A program made the position numbers and the translations under genes. Positions 61,764-64,000 of a stretch of DNA of 64,000 bases are shown here, one piece after another. Each line of letters starts with the position of its first letter. The stretch's first letter is position 1. The stretch is from NCBI RefSeq assembly GCF_013019105.1, contig NZ_BLTE01000015.1:1-64000 (forward strand), written 5' to 3'. The notes beneath the pieces are model-generated. The model made no database searches. It was not told the DNA's origin and saw only the letters and a program-made list of their open reading frames with translations. This DNA comes from Fundidesulfovibrio magnetotacticus (lineage in GTDB: Bacteria > Desulfobacterota > Desulfovibrionia > Desulfovibrionales > Desulfovibrionaceae).

Positions 61764-63218
61764 ATGGTTTTCAGCTCCGCATCGTTCCTGTTCTATTTCC
61801 TGCCGCTGGTGCTGCTGCTCTATTATGTCGCCGCACCGACCCTGGGCCTGAGGAACCTGGTGCTGCTTTTGGCCAGCTTCGTCTTCTACGCCTGGGGCGA
61901 AGGCATCTACACCGTGGTGATGGCCATCTCCATCATTGCCAACTACTTCTTCGGGCTCTGGGTGCACAAGGCCCACCTCCGCTCTTCCGCCAAGCTCCAG
62001 ATCGGCCTGGCCATCGCCTTCAACATCACCCTCCTGGTGATCTTCAAATACTGCAACTTCATCGTGGACAACCTCAATCTCTACGTGGCCGCTCCCCTGG
62101 GGCTTCGTCCCGTGGAGATCGGCAAGATCCACCTGCCCATCGGCGTGTCCTTCTACACGTTCCACTGCATCTCCTACCTCATGGACATCTACCGGGGGCA
62201 GACGCCGCCCAACCGCTCCCTGCCGCAGCTCTCGCTCTACATCTCGCTTTTTCCGCAGCTGGTGGCCGGTCCCATCATCCGCTACAAGGACATCGCCGAC
62301 CAGCTCACCCGGCGCACCGTCACCAGCGAGCGCTTCGCCTTGGGCATCAACCGCTTCGTGACGGGCCTGGGCAAAAAGGTGCTCATCGCCAACGTGCTGG
62401 CCCTGCCCGCAGACAAGATCTTCGGCATCCCCTCCGACCAGCTCACCACCCCGGTGGCCTGGCTGGGGCTGATCTGCTACGCCCTGCAGATCTACTTCGA
62501 CTTCTCCGGCTACTCCGACATGGCCATCGGACTGGCGCATATGTTCGGGTTCAAGTTCATGGAGAACTTCAACTACCCCTACATCTCGCGCAGCATCCGC
62601 GAATTCTGGCGTCGCTGGCACATTTCGCTCTCCACCTGGTACCGCGACTACCTCTACATTCCCCTTGGCGGCAACCGCTGCTCTGAGGCGCGCGTCACCT
62701 TCAACCTCGTGCTCGTGTTCTTCCTGTGCGGCCTATGGCACGGGGCCAGTTGGTGCTTCGTGGTGTGGGGCCTCTACCACGGCTTCTTCCTGGGCCTGGA
62801 ACGCTCGCGCTTCGGCAAATGGCTGGACGGCGCGTGGCGGCCCATCCCGCACGCCTACACCATCCTGGTGTTCCTCATCGGCTGGGTGTTCTTCCGGGCC
62901 ACCTCGCTGGAACACGCCATGGCCTACATCAAGGCCCTGGCGGGCTTCACCGAGGCCTCGGGCAGGGAGTGGCACGTGGGGCTCTTCCTCAATCCCAAGG
63001 TGCTCATTATGCTCTGCCTGGGCATTGTCGGCTCCATGCCCCTGATTCCCTGGCTGCGCGACCTGCGCCGCCATCGCCTGGAACGCGCCCCCAGCGTGGC
63101 CCTGGGCGCGGGAGTGGACGCCCTGGTCGGCCTCGTAGCCACGCCGGCGATTCTGTTGCTCTCGTGCATGGCCCTGGCCAGCGGCACCCACAACCCCTTC
63201 ATCTACTTCCAGTTCTAG
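61764..63218 (+). CDS. MBOAT-family polysaccharide O-acyltransferase (AlgI type)
   Basis: A 484-residue multi-pass membrane protein. AlgI signatures are LPIGVSFYTFHCISYLMDIYRG, FFDFSGYSDMAIGLAHMFGFKF-type (YFDFSGYSDMAIGLAHMFG), REFWRRWHISLSTWYRDYLYIPLGGNR, and the catalytic-His segment GLWHGASWCFVVWGLYHG. It moves acetyl groups across the membrane to a periplasmic transferase, here the next gene, three bases away. The polymer could be alginate-like or another exopolysaccharide. Confidence 0.95.
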   Translation: MVFSSASFLFYFLPLVLLLYYVAAPTLGLRNLVLLLASFVFYAWGEGIYTVVMAISIIANYFFGLWVHKAHLRSSAKLQIGLAIAFNITLLVIFKYCNFIVDNLNLYVAAPLGLRPVEIGKIHLPIGVSFYTFHCISYLMDIYRGQTPPNRSLPQLSLYISLFPQLVAGPIIRYKDIADQLTRRTVTSERFALGINRFVTGLGKKVLIANVLALPADKIFGIPSDQLTTPVAWLGLICYALQIYFDFSGYSDMAIGLAHMFGFKFMENFNYPYISRSIREFWRRWHISLSTWYRDYLYIPLGGNRCSEARVTFNLVLVFFLCGLWHGASWCFVVWGLYHGFFLGLERSRFGKWLDGAWRPIPHAYTILVFLIGWVFFRATSLEHAMAYIKALAGFTEASGREWHVGLFLNPKVLIMLCLGIVGSMPLIPWLRDLRRHRLERAPSVALGAGVDALVGLVATPAILLLSCMALASGTHNPFIYFQF

Positions 63219-63221
63219 GGC

Positions 63222-64000
63222 ATGCTCCGCAGCAAGGCGCACCACACCGAGACAGCCGTGCACCGGCTGACCATCGCGGGTTTCGTGCTGGCCATCTGCA
63301 TCCCGTGCATGGCGCAGATTGCCGGTTACAATCCGGAGGTCCCCCTCCAGGAAGGCGAGAACCTCCCCCTTCCCGGACTCTCCTTCGACCTCCAGACCCT
63401 GGGGCAGACCGTCTACAGCCTGCGTCGCAACTGGCTGGACCGCAACTTCGGCATACGCAAGACCCTCGTGCGCTGGCAGGCCCTCCTGGACGTGCGCTTC
63501 TTCGGGGCCTCCATGCCTTCGGACCCGGTGCTGGCCGGCAAGAACGGCTGGCTCTACCTGGCCCAGGAGAATCCCTCGCTCAACGTCATCTCGGACTACC
63601 GGGTCATCGCCCCCCTCACGCCCGAACAACTGGCCGTGTGGGTGAAGGTGTTCACGTCCCGGCGCGACTGGCTGGCCGCACGCGGCATCCGCTACATGGT
63701 GGTGGTGGCCCCCAACAAGGCCAGCATTTACCCCGAGCACATCCCGGAACGCTTCAACAAAGCCAGGGACGTGAGCAAACTCGACCAGCTCTGCAGCGCT
63801 CTGGCCAACGCGGACGTGGACGTGCTCGATCTGCGGCCCGCGCTTATGGAAGCCAAGACCAACGGCAAGGCCTATTACAGCACCGACAGCCACTGGACCC
63901 CTTTCGGGGCCTTCTTCGCCTACCGTGCCACAGCGGACCAGCTCAAACGCCACTTCCCGTCGCTGGAGCCCCTGCCGGGGACCGACTTCGCATTCTCCGA
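63222..64000 (+). CDS. AlgJ/AlgX-like polysaccharide O-acetyltransferase (cut by the window end)
   Basis: The first 259 codons of a periplasmic, membrane-anchored SGNH-like acetyltransferase. There is one N-terminal membrane helix (LTIAGFVLAICIPCMAQIAG). GKNGWLYLAQE and the catalytic segment YYSTDSHWTPFGAFFAYRA (the DSHWTP-type motif) match the AlgJ/DHHW family. The C-terminus lies outside the window. It pairs with the MBOAT gene just upstream. Confidence 0.9.
   Translation, partial: MLRSKAHHTETAVHRLTIAGFVLAICIPCMAQIAGYNPEVPLQEGENLPLPGLSFDLQTLGQTVYSLRRNWLDRNFGIRKTLVRWQALLDVRFFGASMPSDPVLAGKNGWLYLAQENPSLNVISDYRVIAPLTPEQLAVWVKVFTSRRDWLAARGIRYMVVVAPNKASIYPEHIPERFNKARDVSKLDQLCSALANADVDVLDLRPALMEAKTNGKAYYSTDSHWTPFGAFFAYRATADQLKRHFPSLEPLPGTDFAFS

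Overview
The window is GC-rich, close-packed chromosomal DNA. It best fits a sulfate-reducer-like deltaproteobacterium (Desulfovibrionaceae / Desulfobacterota). The signs are a [NiFe]-hydrogenase maturation protease, a chemoreceptor with a CxxCH heme motif, an ATP synthase F1 operon with b and b' but no a or c subunit, a UbiA-type prenyltransferase next to tyrS, and a small Sec-encoding gene with two CXXC motifs. This assignment is inference from gene content; there is no rRNA or tRNA in the window.

Layout. (1) 0.2-8.9 kb: eight co-directional, mostly overlapping signalling genes (receiver-PP2C phosphatase, RsbW-like ATPase, STAS protein, Hpt-STAS protein, CheA, PAS-type histidine kinase, receiver-HDOD, receiver with degenerate HD-GYP). 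(2) 8.9-11.5 kb: SGNH-like protein, proB and a small protein on the minus strand. (3) 11.6-12.0 kb: a 67-residue gene with an in-frame TGA followed by a SECIS-like hairpin, then six tandem 33-bp repeats. (4) 12-18.3 kb: beta-helix protein, HyaD-like protease, carboxylesterase, periplasmic 5'-nucleotidase. (5) 18.3-19.95 kb: an AT-richer island with one membrane protein, flanked by two almost identical terminators. (6) 20-23.6 kb: tpx, a DmeF-type metal exporter, a MarR regulator and a sigma-54 activator. (7) 23.7-30.3 kb: a glycan cluster (three glycosyltransferases, a WecA/MraY-type transferase, a B12-type radical SAM enzyme). (8) 30.4-34 kb: heme chemoreceptor and a chain of small overlapping genes ending in FecR and ABM proteins.

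(9) 34-41.4 kb, minus strand: glmU, zapB, zapA, a 6S RNA, rny, ymdB, tyrS and a ubiA-type gene. (10) 41.7-47.6 kb: the F1 ATP synthase operon. (11) 47.9-53.7 kb: the cell-shape operon mreB-mreC-mreD-mrdA-rodA-bactofilin. (12) 53.9-64 kb: a radical SAM protein, a secreted protein, three alkylation-repair genes, a HigBA toxin-antitoxin pair whose toxin frame has lost its normal stop, cvpA-mazG, small unknowns, a beta-propeller glycan-enzyme homologue, and an AlgI/AlgJ-type polysaccharide O-acetylation pair cut by the window end.

The most notable item is the small selenoprotein gene at 11599-11802, which ordinary gene calling would miss. Next are the 6S RNA between zapA and rny, the twin-terminator island, the HigB read-through, and the probable ATT start of mreC. 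All starts were chosen by eye from ribosome-binding sites and overlaps, and no database search was run.
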